Positions 1-10,025 of a stretch of 64,000 nt of DNA are shown piece after piece. How positions within the stretch are numbered: the stretch's first letter is position 1; each line of letters opens with the position of its first letter. The stretch is from Polaribacter reichenbachii. Its GTDB lineage: Bacteria; Bacteroidota; Bacteroidia; Flavobacteriales; Flavobacteriaceae. The DNA is taken from contig NZ_CP019419.1 of assembly GCF_001975665.1 (NCBI RefSeq), positions 62,001-126,000 on the forward strand. Reading direction: 5' to 3'. The notes beneath the pieces were generated by a model. That model was not told the DNA's origin. It saw only the letters and a program-made list of their open reading frames with translations, and searched no databases. The position numbers and the translations under genes were made by a program.

Positions 1-2039
1 CCTTCATCTAGTGCTAATAAAATTCTTGTATTACCATCTGCAATGTATTCTTCTTTTAAATCAGGAGTAAAATTAGATGTGTAAACAGCATTGTCTGTTA
101 TTCTAATCTTATCTATTTTGCCATCTAAATAACGACTGTAACTACCCCAATATCTTGCCCCAATATTTAATGCATTGGATGATGCTGACAGAGAAAAATC
201 ACTATCAGTTGAAGTAGCAATTAAATTACCATTAATAAATAATTTAGTGGTATTTCCTGTTCTAGATACTGCAATATGTGCCCAATCTCCATAACTTAAA
301 TTTTCGGTTGAATTATCGGATTGTAATGACGCATTTATATTTCCAGAAGAATCACGTGATACAAATTTAACTGCATAATCTGCATTAGAATCAGCAATTA
401 AAAACATAGAAAACACTGTTCTTCTATCTAGAATAATTGGATAAGTACCACTTGTTCTTGAATCGATGTTTATCCAAGTTTCGATAGTATAAGTATTAGA
501 AATATCAAAGTCATTATTTGAATTTTCGTACACAAAGAAAGAATCATTTCCATCAAAATCTAAATAAATGTATTCAAATGGTACAACAACTTCAATAGGT
601 TCAGAATAGCTATTAGCATAATAATTCCCATCAACTTTAGATCGAACTCTATATTTATATGTACCAGCTGATGAAACTGTTCTAGTATATGTAGTATCCG
701 TAATATTATTACTTATTGTAGAATAAGAATAACCTCCATCTGTACTTTCTTGTAATTCAAAAGCATCCCAATTTATTTTCTCACTTGTTTTCCAATTTAA
801 AATAAATGTTTTACTAGTTGCAGTTATATTACTTTCTACAAAAGCAGGCTCTGGCAAAAGATCAAAAACTGCAGCACTTACACTAGTATATCCACCAGCA
901 CTAAAAGATCCTTGTAACCTATACCAAGCATTACTTGTACCATACCACCCCATATTTAAATGATAATAGAATTCACTTTCAGGATCCCCTTCATTATAAC
1001 GATACCCATCAACAACAGGGGCATGGCCTACTCCACTAGAGGCATCTATTGCAATTGGTATTGGATGTCCATTTTCTAAATTCTCATGCATTCTAGACCA
1101 AAAATTTGACCAGCTAGAATATTGATGATGACCAGAAGCTCTAAAGTAAGAACCAATTGCAGACGGTATCCTATCAATATTACTTGTGGATCCAGATGAT
1201 TCATAATCCATATCTAAGGATGTGGCTGTATGAAAAGAAATATAACCCATTGCTTGCTGTTGTGTTAAAGTAGACGAAACTCCATAATATTCATTTAACA
1301 TATCATCCCAATTGTAGTTGGCACTGGCAAAATTTGCTGTCCAACTTGTTTGAGAACTTCCACTAGTATCATAATTTGTATGAGAACCAACACCTGTCTC
1401 TGGCCACTTGTAATAATGTAATATCATACTTAGTGATGTTGCTACACAGCCTGGTGAGTAATTATTTGGTGTGTAATAATTACCTACATTTATTCCGTTT
1501 CCAGAATCATTATAACAGTTTACACCTCCCCAAATACTAGATAAATGAGCTCCATATTGTATTAAATTTGATTTTGCTGAAGCTTTAGCTGCAACTTTAG
1601 AACTTGCTTGTTTTAACTTTTCCCAAGATTTATTATTTAATAAAGCTTGTTTTTTCTTTTTAACATTTATTTTTTTTGATAAAATATTTAACTCTTTTTT
1701 TGCGTTATTTTTTATCATTTCTAAAAGAATATTTTCTTTTGAAATTTTATAGTTAAAATTAGATTCTGTTGAATAAGAAATTACTGGTATTAAATTTTTA
1801 GAAGTAGAAAAAACTATAAATCCTTTAGGCTTTAAGTTCACAACGTAGGAAATTACAGAGTTATTTTCATCTTTTAACTCAAAAACACTAGCAGGTTTAA
1901 CATTATTCTCAATATTTAAATTTTGTGAATTTATAAAGCCTAAACCATAGGTTAAAAAGTCTTCTTTCTTTATCTGCGCTATTAAACTAAGTTTTATTAA
2001 TAAAAAAAATATTGTAAAAAAAAGTAGTTTTGTTCTCAT
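1..2039 (-). CDS. C10 (streptopain-like) cysteine peptidase with propeptide and LamG domain, 3' end cut by the window
   Basis: The reading frame starts at the ATG at 2037-2039 and stays open to the window edge, so at least 679 residues are visible. A signal peptide (MRTKLLFFTIFFLLIKLSLIAQ) is followed by an N-terminal propeptide (about 24-140) that resembles the inhibitory prosegment of streptopain and PrtT. The catalytic domain has the nucleophile Cys198 in SPGCVAT and His339 in GHAPVVDGY, the usual C10 pair. A fibronectin III-like stretch and a LamG/concanavalin-like domain (starting near residue 490) follow. The family consists of secreted zymogens. A type IX sorting domain like that of the neighbouring paralogue would be expected beyond the edge but cannot be seen. 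The gene lies 105 bases downstream of its paralogue and probably belongs to the same operon. Confidence 0.88.
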   Translation of the reverse strand, partial: MRTKLLFFTIFFLLIKLSLIAQIKKEDFLTYGLGFINSQNLNIENNVKPASVFELKDENNSVISYVVNLKPKGFIVFSTSKNLIPVISYSTESNFNYKISKENILLEMIKNNAKKELNILSKKINVKKKKQALLNNKSWEKLKQASSKVAAKASAKSNLIQYGAHLSSIWGGVNCYNDSGNGINVGNYYTPNNYSPGCVATSLSMILHYYKWPETGVGSHTNYDTSGSSQTSWTANFASANYNWDDMLNEYYGVSSTLTQQQAMGYISFHTATSLDMDYESSGSTSNIDRIPSAIGSYFRASGHHQYSSWSNFWSRMHENLENGHPIPIAIDASSGVGHAPVVDGYRYNEGDPESEFYYHLNMGWYGTSNAWYRLQGSFSAGGYTSVSAAVFDLLPEPAFVESNITATSKTFILNWKTSEKINWDAFELQESTDGGYSYSTISNNITDTTYTRTVSSAGTYKYRVRSKVDGNYYANSYSEPIEVVVPFEYIYLDFDGNDSFFVYENSNNDFDISNTYTIETWINIDSRTSGTYPIILDRRTVFSMFLIADSNADYAVKFVSRDSSGNINASLQSDNSTENLSYGDWAHIAVSRTGNTTKLFINGNLIATSTDSDFSLSASSNALNIGARYWGSYSRYLDGKIDKIRITDNAVYTSNFTPDLKEEYIADGNTRILLALDE

Positions 2040-2144
2040 TGTTTAAATATTTAGAAATTAATAATTTATATGAATTTTTAGTTATAAAAAGATTTAATTT
2101 TAATAGACATTACTTCCTTTTTCAAAAACTTTCTTTAGTTATTT

Positions 2145-4151
2145 TTACTTAATTAGAACTTTTTTAGTCATACACAAATTATCTAATGTAATCTGTAATA
2201 TATACACACCGTTATTTACTTTTTCAACATCTAATTTCCAAGAATTTATAGACTGTAAACTGGTATAAATTGGTATTTCTCTACCAGCTAAATCAAATAT
2301 TTTAAATTGAATTTTTTCAAAGTTAAAATCTTGATTTAATGATATTTGTAAAGAGTTATTTACTACCGGGTTTGGAAATAATGTAATAGCCTTTTTAATT
2401 TTGTTTACATCTTCTACAGATAAAGTACCGCTATTTAATTCGTAGCTCCATTCAGCATTATTAATGTCATTTAGAACGATAACACTTATATTTGATGCTT
2501 CATCTTTAAAACGAACTTTATGTATATCTTGGAATGTAAAATAGGATATGGTATTATCATCTAATAAAAAATGATCTTCTTGACTTGGTGTAAAATCATC
2601 TGAATATCTATCTATTTTAGAGATTCTTAACTGATCGAAATCTGCTTTAATTCTAGAAGAATAACTACCATGATATTTTTCAGCGATATTTAAGGCTTTA
2701 TTAGAACTGGGTAAATTAAAATTAGAACCTTCATAAAAATCAATTAAAGAACCATTTATAAATAGTTTTGTTTTATTATCTGAGTGCGAAACTGCGACGT
2801 GTGTCCATTGGTTTAAAAAAATTGAATTGCTATTATTGCTAGAAACTAATTCTTCTCCACTTGAGTAAGATTTATATTTTATCCCAAAATTATTATCGTT
2901 TACATCAAAAATTTCTAATCCAAAAACTCCTTCAATATCTAAAATTGTATTACCGTTTACATTATTATCTTTTAACCTTAACCAAGTTTCTAATGTATAA
3001 TCACCAGTAAAATCTAGATCGTAATTTGGTGTTTGACGCGCATATGCATATTGGTTACCTCCAAAACTTACATAACCATTATAACCACCTGTTACATTAT
3101 AAGTTTCTATTTCTGACCAAGAATTAGCATAATAATCTCCATCAACTTTGGCTTTTACTCTAAATTGGTACATTTTACCAGTTGGATTATTTACAATGAA
3201 TTCTTTTGTAGTAATTTCTGTTGATACCTCTTCCCAATCTTCATTATCTACTTTTTGTTCTAGTGTAAAAACTTCCCAATTTAATTTATTACTCACTTCC
3301 CATTTTACTAGAAAACCATTCCCTGAACCTGCTTTAGAAATAGACGTTATTTGTGGATTGGGTAAAACATCAAACATAGCACCAGTTATGGTATTATATC
3401 CTCCAGAAGAGGCTGTCCAATCTTGTATGTTGTACCAACCATTAATTCCATTATCATTATACCAACCCCAATTAAGATGATAATAAGGTTTACCATTAAT
3501 CTCTTTATACCCATCAACTACAAACACATGACCATCTCCTGTTCTACTTGCATCTACAGCTACAGGAACAGGTCTACCTTTCTGCACACTATCATACAAA
3601 CTATCCCAAAAACCTGACCAAGTTACATCTTGATATTGCCCAGAAAAGCGAAAAAAATTCTGATAAACAAAAGGTGTTTTATTGATATTAGAGGTTGATC
3701 CTGAAGGCTCATAATCCATTTGTAATGCAACACCTACATGATAAATTAATTCACCAACCGCTTTTTGTTGTTCTTCAGTAGATGGCTTATTCATATATTC
3801 ATCTAAAATATCATCCCAATTATAAAAAGTACTATCAAAAAAAGCTGCGTGTCTTTTTAATTGCCCATTATAATTTTCGGAATAAACATTATTACCAACA
3901 CCTTTAATAGGCCATTTATAATAATTTAAAACTTGCGCCATAGAAATTGCTACGCAACCAGGTGAACTGTTATTGGGTGTATAATAATTTGTTGGATAAA
4001 TTGTTTTTCCATTATCATCTACACAATTAACACCACCCCAAACATCTGTTAAAAAAGGTTTTATTTCTTGTGAATACAAAGGCTTAGTTAACAAAAACAA
4101 GAGTAATACAAAACCCTTAATTGATAATTGGTTTAGACTATTTTTCTTCAT
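2145..4151 (-). CDS. Secreted C10 cysteine peptidase without propeptide, with LamG and type IX sorting domain
   Basis: This 668-residue protein has a signal peptide (1-28, cleavage near LYSQ) followed almost at once by the peptidase domain. Cys66 sits in SPGCVAI and His208 in GDGHVFVVDGY, and a HLNWGWY motif follows, as in streptopain-family enzymes. A fibronectin III-like segment lies at about 270-350 and a LamG domain at about 360-545. A Por/type IX C-terminal sorting domain runs from about 585 to the end (LFPNP near its start, KKVLIK at the end), so the enzyme should cross the outer membrane by T9SS. Unlike the adjacent paralogue it has no room for the propeptide that normally keeps these enzymes inactive. 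It sits 4 bases after the LamG lipoprotein gene, in one operon with SusCD. It is probably an extracellular endopeptidase that feeds peptides to SusCD; the substrate is unknown. Confidence 0.9.
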   Translation of the reverse strand: MKKNSLNQLSIKGFVLLLFLLTKPLYSQEIKPFLTDVWGGVNCVDDNGKTIYPTNYYTPNNSSPGCVAISMAQVLNYYKWPIKGVGNNVYSENYNGQLKRHAAFFDSTFYNWDDILDEYMNKPSTEEQQKAVGELIYHVGVALQMDYEPSGSTSNINKTPFVYQNFFRFSGQYQDVTWSGFWDSLYDSVQKGRPVPVAVDASRTGDGHVFVVDGYKEINGKPYYHLNWGWYNDNGINGWYNIQDWTASSGGYNTITGAMFDVLPNPQITSISKAGSGNGFLVKWEVSNKLNWEVFTLEQKVDNEDWEEVSTEITTKEFIVNNPTGKMYQFRVKAKVDGDYYANSWSEIETYNVTGGYNGYVSFGGNQYAYARQTPNYDLDFTGDYTLETWLRLKDNNVNGNTILDIEGVFGLEIFDVNDNNFGIKYKSYSSGEELVSSNNSNSIFLNQWTHVAVSHSDNKTKLFINGSLIDFYEGSNFNLPSSNKALNIAEKYHGSYSSRIKADFDQLRISKIDRYSDDFTPSQEDHFLLDDNTISYFTFQDIHKVRFKDEASNISVIVLNDINNAEWSYELNSGTLSVEDVNKIKKAITLFPNPVVNNSLQISLNQDFNFEKIQFKIFDLAGREIPIYTSLQSINSWKLDVEKVNNGVYILQITLDNLCMTKKVLIK

Positions 4152-4155
4152 CTGT

Positions 4156-5046
4156 TTATTTTGTTGGAACTGTTGAATCTTCGCTAGTCCAATAAACAGT
4201 ATTTATTACTTGGATATAATAACTATACACTCCTTTAATATCTACTTTATCGAAATCTGTAGCAGGCTCAAATGGAGTTAAATTCTCATCTAAATCCATC
4301 TGTAATAATGTATTACTATCAACAGAAAATTTTTCATATTGATTTGGAATAAATGCTGAGGGATATCTATCTACGTATGAAACTCTAATATTATCAAAAG
4401 ATCCTTTAAAAAAGTTTATATTACCACCTCTATACATATAATTAAAATCTAACCAAGTATCATTTACTGGTTGTATCCATAAATCATCTGTACTAGAATC
4501 TATTAAAACTCCATTAATATAAAATTTAGCGGTATTATCTGATGAAGAACGAGAAATGGCTACGTGTGCCCATTCATCAAAGCTTAAATTAATACTAGAA
4601 TCACTTGAATTCATAGAACCAAGAGCCAGATTATCATCATCTAATCGATTATATTTTATTGCAAAATCTGCATCAGAATCTTCTACTAGGTACAATTCAA
4701 AATTTCTACCTCTTTCCATAATATTGGCTCCACCTGCAGTTTTACCAGAGATAGAATCTAAACTCCCAATTAATGCATCTGAGTCTACTTTAATCCAAGT
4801 TTCATAAGTAAAATCTTCTCCAGACATTGAACTTAAATCTGTACTTGCACCTCCACTAAAAGCGTAAAATCGATCATCTGAAGTATTTGAGCCTGTAAAA
4901 GTTGGGTATGTACGATTAACTCCTTTTACAAAAACGGTATCTACTCTTACAATTATACCTGGATAAACTTCTACAGGATCATCTGAACAAGAAACAAAGA
5001 TTAGTCCTACAGAAAAGATGATGATAAGTAATTTAATTATTTTCAT
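4156..5046 (-). CDS. LamG-domain surface lipoprotein
   Basis: This 296-residue protein has a lipoprotein signal peptide ending at Cys20 (IFVSC). After a short linker a LamG/concanavalin A-like domain fills residues about 70-265. It carries the same signatures as the LamG parts of the two neighbouring C10 peptidases: YETWIKV, then EWAHVAISR, then an FDNIRVS strand and a DRYPSAFIPN stretch. No catalytic residues are evident. The gene sits directly downstream of susD (27-base gap), the place where PULs usually encode surface binding lipoproteins. It is therefore probably a cell-surface binding protein for whatever the peptidases attack. This role is inferred from position and shared domain only. 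Confidence 0.75.
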   Translation of the reverse strand: MKIIKLLIIIFSVGLIFVSCSDDPVEVYPGIIVRVDTVFVKGVNRTYPTFTGSNTSDDRFYAFSGGASTDLSSMSGEDFTYETWIKVDSDALIGSLDSISGKTAGGANIMERGRNFELYLVEDSDADFAIKYNRLDDDNLALGSMNSSDSSINLSFDEWAHVAISRSSSDNTAKFYINGVLIDSSTDDLWIQPVNDTWLDFNYMYRGGNINFFKGSFDNIRVSYVDRYPSAFIPNQYEKFSVDSNTLLQMDLDENLTPFEPATDFDKVDIKGVYSYYIQVINTVYWTSEDSTVPTK

Positions 5047-5073
5047 ATTGTTGTAATTATTTTATGTTATTAT

Positions 5074-6579
5074 TTAAGGTTTATACCATCCGTTTACAGA
5101 AACATCTTCATTTGGTGTTCCAAATTGCGGTGTAATACCTCCAAATGTGTAAAATGATTCTTGGATTACTTCTAATTGTTGTGCTGGCATAGGAAAATGG
5201 AGTAAAGAACCATCTTGTAAGTTTCCATTTCTTCTCATATCAAAATACTCTATTCCCATTCCTGTTAATGCCAACTCAATAGTTCTTTCGTAGGTTATTG
5301 CTTTACTAATATCATTTTCATTAATTAATACTTCTGGTAAATTACCTCTAGTTATTCTTGTACTTGAGTTGATGATATCTGCTGCTTCCGACAACCTATT
5401 AAGTTTTAATAGTGCTTCTGCCTTAAGCATATCAATTTCTACTTTTCTCATTAAAATTACGGGTGCAAAAAAGTTTGCATTTATATAATCATCTAAACGA
5501 GAATATCTATAAGTAGACCATCTATACATACCTCTTTCTGGTCTGTTATTAGATGCGTCATATTCAAAATCTGTTAGAATTCTTTTATCGTTAGATATTA
5601 TTTTCCCTTCATGAGGTAAATCATTCACACCACCATCTGGCCAGTTTGCAGGTATTGATTCATCTAATAGATTTACAACTCTCATATCTACTTTACCCCA
5701 GTTTGGTCTTGCTAAATAATATTTATACCAAGACATCCATTTTCTATCAGTTCCATTTCCATCTCCTTCTACATTAAAATCTTCTGTAATTCCGTTATTT
5801 GTATGTTCTAAAACCGAAAGCCAATCTATAGCCTCTGTTTGTTCTTTATTTCTGGCTGAATACACCATTAATCTCGCAATAAAAGAATGCGCGAGTTTAG
5901 ACATATCTCCACTAGTAAATGCGTTACCATTTATCCAATCTTCTGGTAGAACAAAATCATTATTATCAAAAATTTCAATGGATTTTTCTAACTGCTCTAT
6001 TGCTAAGTTTATAGATGCTGCATAATCTGTAACTAGTAAAGTTTCGTAATCTGTATTTTCATCTGATGGAAAAGTTCTATCGTAAACTAAACCTATATAA
6101 CCATTACCTAAACCTTGCATAAAATGAGAAAAGCCTTTAACCATTGCTGTTTCAGAACCATTTTCTCCTATCTCTAAACCATTTTCAATCGCTAAAACAA
6201 CATCGTTTGCAGTAGTTGTTACACTATACATGTAGCGCCAATAATTATTAATTACAGAATGATAGGCATATGAAGGCGAATTATCTAAGAAAACTCTAGG
6301 TTCCATACTCATATCTAAAGTTCCATAATTTGCCCAAGTAACAGTTCCCCAATCTGCCATTACCCACATTGCAGGACCTGGAGAACCAAAATTATGTTGT
6401 TCTTGAATAAACCAAGTATTGAATAAACCAGATGCTAATGCTCTTACACCATCTGCACCTCGTAAAACCTCTTCTCTATTGGGTTCGTTTATATTCTCTA
6501 CATCTAATTCTGATGAGCAAGCAATAAAAAATATACTTCCTAAAAAAAGTAAAAAAGTTTTTTTCATCTTATTAATCAT
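5074..6579 (-). CDS. SusD/RagB-family nutrient-binding lipoprotein (peptidase locus)
   Basis: This 501-residue protein has an N-terminal lipobox (IFFIAC, Cys21) and the layout of SusD/RagB proteins: an N-terminal part with tetratricopeptide-like helices and a C-terminal SusD domain with EYFDMRRNG and LHFPMPAQQLEV near the end. SusD proteins cap the SusC channel outside the outer membrane and bind the ligand. The start at 6579 leaves only 4 bases after susC; a second ATG at 6567 (MKKTFLLF) is an equally good start for the signal peptide. Because the partner genes encode peptidases, the ligand may be a peptide, as in RagAB, rather than a glycan; that is inference. Confidence 0.92.
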   Translation of the reverse strand: MINKMKKTFLLFLGSIFFIACSSELDVENINEPNREEVLRGADGVRALASGLFNTWFIQEQHNFGSPGPAMWVMADWGTVTWANYGTLDMSMEPRVFLDNSPSYAYHSVINNYWRYMYSVTTTANDVVLAIENGLEIGENGSETAMVKGFSHFMQGLGNGYIGLVYDRTFPSDENTDYETLLVTDYAASINLAIEQLEKSIEIFDNNDFVLPEDWINGNAFTSGDMSKLAHSFIARLMVYSARNKEQTEAIDWLSVLEHTNNGITEDFNVEGDGNGTDRKWMSWYKYYLARPNWGKVDMRVVNLLDESIPANWPDGGVNDLPHEGKIISNDKRILTDFEYDASNNRPERGMYRWSTYRYSRLDDYINANFFAPVILMRKVEIDMLKAEALLKLNRLSEAADIINSSTRITRGNLPEVLINENDISKAITYERTIELALTGMGIEYFDMRRNGNLQDGSLLHFPMPAQQLEVIQESFYTFGGITPQFGTPNEDVSVNGWYKP

Positions 6580-6583
6580 ATTT

Positions 6584-9500
6584 TTAAAATTTTAATTCAA
6601 CAGAAAATGAATAACTACTAAAATTTGGGTATCCGAAATTATCGAATAAGAAACCATCATAACCTGCTTCTGGATCATAGCCAGAATAATTGGTTATGGT
6701 TAACAAATTTCTACCTAAAACCCCAAGTTTTACAGACTCTATATATTTACCAAACTGACCTAAATCTTTCTTATTAAACAAGTAAGAAATAGAAGCCTCA
6801 TTTAATTTTAAGTACGAAGCATCTTCTACCCAAAATCCGTTTAAAGCTTGTGCATCATATAAAGCTTGGTAATAATCTACCGTTTTTTTATTTTCAGGTT
6901 TTGTATAAATTTGGTCTATCATTGCATGACGATTGTCACGAACTAAATACTGTGCAGTTGCATTATAAAGGTCTCCTCCATTTTTCCATTGCCAAAGCAT
7001 ATATGCTGTAAATCCTTTGTACTTAAAGGTAGAATTGATTCCTAATCTAAAATTAGGATTGATATCACCAATCTTAACATTTTTTTCGGCTCCATTTTCA
7101 TCTAAAACAACAAATGGCTTCTCATCTACTGTACCAACATCAGCTTTATTAACAACAACTCCATCTCTATTTACTATATAGTTAGTTATATCATCATCGC
7201 TAGATAATTGCTCTGACATTTGGTCTAAGGTTCTTACAAAATCTACTCCATACATACTTCCATAAACTTCTCCTTCACGTATTTTAAATGCACTTCTTGG
7301 TCCTGTGCTATATTCAGGAATATTTAATTTTGTTATTTCTTGTCTTGTTCTATCGTAGGTTAAAGTTAAATCCCAAGAAAATTGATCATTTGAGATAATT
7401 TTAGAGTTTAACATTGCTTCGAAAGTATTGCTTTCTAATTCACCTCCATTTAACCACTGATATGGATAACCACCAGCGTGTACAGGTAAAGGAGCCAATA
7501 AATATTGATCTGTTACTTTGGTATTTGAGTAAGTTGCCACAAAATTAAATCTCTTAAAAAAAGAAGATTCTATACCAATTTCTAACTCACTAGAACGTGA
7601 TGGTTTTAAGTATTTATTACCTAAAGTGCTTTTTGTAAAAGAACCATCATTTACATTAAAAGTTTCGTATTGTGAAGAAAAAGAAGGGCGTAACCCAGAT
7701 GTACCATAAGCAGCTCTTAACTTTAACTCTTCTACATTTTTAATTTTAATGTCTTCCGTTAAACGATAAGCTCCTGAAACACGAAAGTAATTTTGCCATC
7801 TTTCTTCTTCTCCAAATAAAGAAGAACCATCTATTCTAAATAAACCATCTAAAATGTATCTGTTTTTATAAACAAAAGATGCAATAGCAAAATAGTTAAT
7901 TGCTTTTTGATCAGTTTGATAATCTGTAGCATCTATATTTTCTTGAGGTATATATTTTAGAGATGGTATACCTGGCAAAGTAAAACCAGTACCAGAAGAT
8001 GTTAAACTATTAAAATGATTGTTCTCGTATAAATAACTTAATTTACCGTTAAAAGCTAAATCATTCCATTTTTTGTTAAAACTAAAGGTAGCTCGTAAAC
8101 TATTGTTATCGATCTTAGAACGATATTTATTTAAAGAACCTTCTGAGTATTGTGGACTTATAATAGAATTATTATTAGTTTCTTCTGATAATAAATCTAT
8201 AATTGTACCTTTTGGTATATAATCTGTACTTTGATAATCTTGAGATTCAATTGCAAAAGAGCCTTCAAATTTTAACCAATCTGCTATTTTCCATTCTAAA
8301 CTATAAGAACCTAAAAATCTTGTTTTTTCTGAGTCGCTTTCTTTAACCCATAAATCATATAATGGATTTGCAAATTGGGTATTCCATTGATTTGGATAAA
8401 AATTATATTTTTGGCCATCTACATTGTTTGAGAATAAATCTACATCTGGATCTGTCATTAACACTTCAAAAAAAGCTTGTGTACCACCACCTAAAAAATC
8501 ATTAGAAGTTTTAATAAAATTATTACTTGCAGAAATTTTTATATTATCAGAAATATTATGATCAATATTCATTCTAACACTTTGTCTTTCGTAACCTTCT
8601 GTTTCAATAACAACTCCTTTATTCTGGTTATTTTCGAATGAAAGAAAAATACTTGTGTTATTTACTCTGTGCCCAATACCTGCGTAGTTGGTTAAATATT
8701 GTCCATTAGTAAACATTTGTTTTTGTAAATCGTTATTTACTCTGTATGGCATATCTTGATAATGGTCTTCTTTCTCTACTCTATTACCAACAATATTAGG
8801 ATCCCAACCTGTAACATAATCTGAAGGATAATCTACAAAGTAATATTGTGTATAGGTTGTTTGATCTAACCAATCTGGAGAAAGTTGGTAGTGATGTGAT
8901 GTTGATAGATCTAAGTATTTGGTAACTTGTTGTATACCAACTTCATTTCTGATGGTTACAGATGTAGTGCCATCTTTTAAATTTCCAGCTCTTTTTGATG
9001 TAACAACCAAAACACCATTTGCTGCTCTAGATCCATACAAAGAAGAAGCAGAAGCACCTTTTACAACTTCTATAGATTCTATATCATCTATGTTAATATC
9101 TGCCAAAGAACCTTGCAGTATAACTCCATCAACTAAAATCATAGGGCTATTGTTACCAGTAAGATTCGTAGATCCTCTTAAAACAATATTAGAACTACCA
9201 CCAGGAGAACCACTAAAAGAAGTTACTGTAACTCCAGGTACTTTACCTGCTAAAGAAGCTGATACTGATGTTTGCGGAACTTCATTAAATTTATCTTCAT
9301 TTAATTTAGATACTGAAACCGACATTAATTTTCTTTTTGTTCCAGAAGCAACACCAGCTATAATTACTTCTTCTAACATATTGTTTTCTAGCTCTAAAAC
9401 AACATCAAAATATGATTTATCACCAACTAATATTTCTTTATTTTTAAATCCTAAAAAAGAAAATACTAAAACTTCTTTATCGTTAACTTTTAAGGTGAAT

Positions 9501-9970
9501 TTTCCATCTATATCTGTAATTGTTCCTCTATTGGTATTCTTTACCAAAACATTTACATCTTGTAAAGGGTAACCTAAATCATCTTTAACAATACCAGAAA
9601 TTGTTTTGTTTATCTGCTTTATATTTTTTCTAATAAGAATATCGTTCCCTTTTATGGTATATTCTAAAGACAAATCTTTAAAAGCAATATTTAATATTTT
9701 AGAAACAGGTGCTTTTGTTACACTCAATACTATTTTATAATTTAGTTCTTCTAAATCGCTATTATAAAAGAAATCATACGCTGTTTTTTCTGTTATTAAA
9801 TTAAATAATTCTTTAATAGTTAATTCTTGATTTACAGTTAATGTAGAATCCTTAAACTTTTCATAACCATATGTGTTAAAGGAATTAGAAAATATTGAAA
9901 TAGCAATTAAAAGTTGTGCTGCAACTCGCATAACTTTTTTACTACTTCTTATAAAAATATGTTTATTCAT
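6584..9970 (-). CDS. SusC/RagA-type TonB-dependent transporter with STN signalling domain
   Basis: This 1128-residue outer-membrane transporter has a signal peptide (about 1-36), then an STN (secretin/TonB short N-terminal) domain at about 45-118. A carboxypeptidase-regulatory-like domain follows at about 123-205, then the plug (LAGKVPGVTVTSF, GASASSLYGSRAANGVL) and a C-terminal beta-barrel. The STN domain is what lets such receptors touch a FecR anti-sigma factor, and fecR lies 55 bases upstream. The usual VVVGYGTQKKS segment is replaced by IIAGVASGTKRKL. It forms a pair with the SusD encoded 4 bases downstream. The paired receptor imports oligomers across the outer membrane using TonB energy; here peptides are the likely cargo. 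Confidence 0.93.
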   Translation of the reverse strand: MNKHIFIRSSKKVMRVAAQLLIAISIFSNSFNTYGYEKFKDSTLTVNQELTIKELFNLITEKTAYDFFYNSDLEELNYKIVLSVTKAPVSKILNIAFKDLSLEYTIKGNDILIRKNIKQINKTISGIVKDDLGYPLQDVNVLVKNTNRGTITDIDGKFTLKVNDKEVLVFSFLGFKNKEILVGDKSYFDVVLELENNMLEEVIIAGVASGTKRKLMSVSVSKLNEDKFNEVPQTSVSASLAGKVPGVTVTSFSGSPGGSSNIVLRGSTNLTGNNSPMILVDGVILQGSLADINIDDIESIEVVKGASASSLYGSRAANGVLVVTSKRAGNLKDGTTSVTIRNEVGIQQVTKYLDLSTSHHYQLSPDWLDQTTYTQYYFVDYPSDYVTGWDPNIVGNRVEKEDHYQDMPYRVNNDLQKQMFTNGQYLTNYAGIGHRVNNTSIFLSFENNQNKGVVIETEGYERQSVRMNIDHNISDNIKISASNNFIKTSNDFLGGGTQAFFEVLMTDPDVDLFSNNVDGQKYNFYPNQWNTQFANPLYDLWVKESDSEKTRFLGSYSLEWKIADWLKFEGSFAIESQDYQSTDYIPKGTIIDLLSEETNNNSIISPQYSEGSLNKYRSKIDNNSLRATFSFNKKWNDLAFNGKLSYLYENNHFNSLTSSGTGFTLPGIPSLKYIPQENIDATDYQTDQKAINYFAIASFVYKNRYILDGLFRIDGSSLFGEEERWQNYFRVSGAYRLTEDIKIKNVEELKLRAAYGTSGLRPSFSSQYETFNVNDGSFTKSTLGNKYLKPSRSSELEIGIESSFFKRFNFVATYSNTKVTDQYLLAPLPVHAGGYPYQWLNGGELESNTFEAMLNSKIISNDQFSWDLTLTYDRTRQEITKLNIPEYSTGPRSAFKIREGEVYGSMYGVDFVRTLDQMSEQLSSDDDITNYIVNRDGVVVNKADVGTVDEKPFVVLDENGAEKNVKIGDINPNFRLGINSTFKYKGFTAYMLWQWKNGGDLYNATAQYLVRDNRHAMIDQIYTKPENKKTVDYYQALYDAQALNGFWVEDASYLKLNEASISYLFNKKDLGQFGKYIESVKLGVLGRNLLTITNYSGYDPEAGYDGFLFDNFGYPNFSSYSFSVELKF

Positions 9971-10025
9971 AAGTTTTATTTTTTTGTTTTTAATTGAAAA
10001 ACCTGTTTGCCTAAATAAGTGTCTT

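Noticed and set aside
8919..9572. Long open frame on the plus strand inside the STN-type susC
   Set aside because: It is a shadow of the antisense coding frame, has no start region or family resemblance, and the minus-strand protein is clearly conserved.
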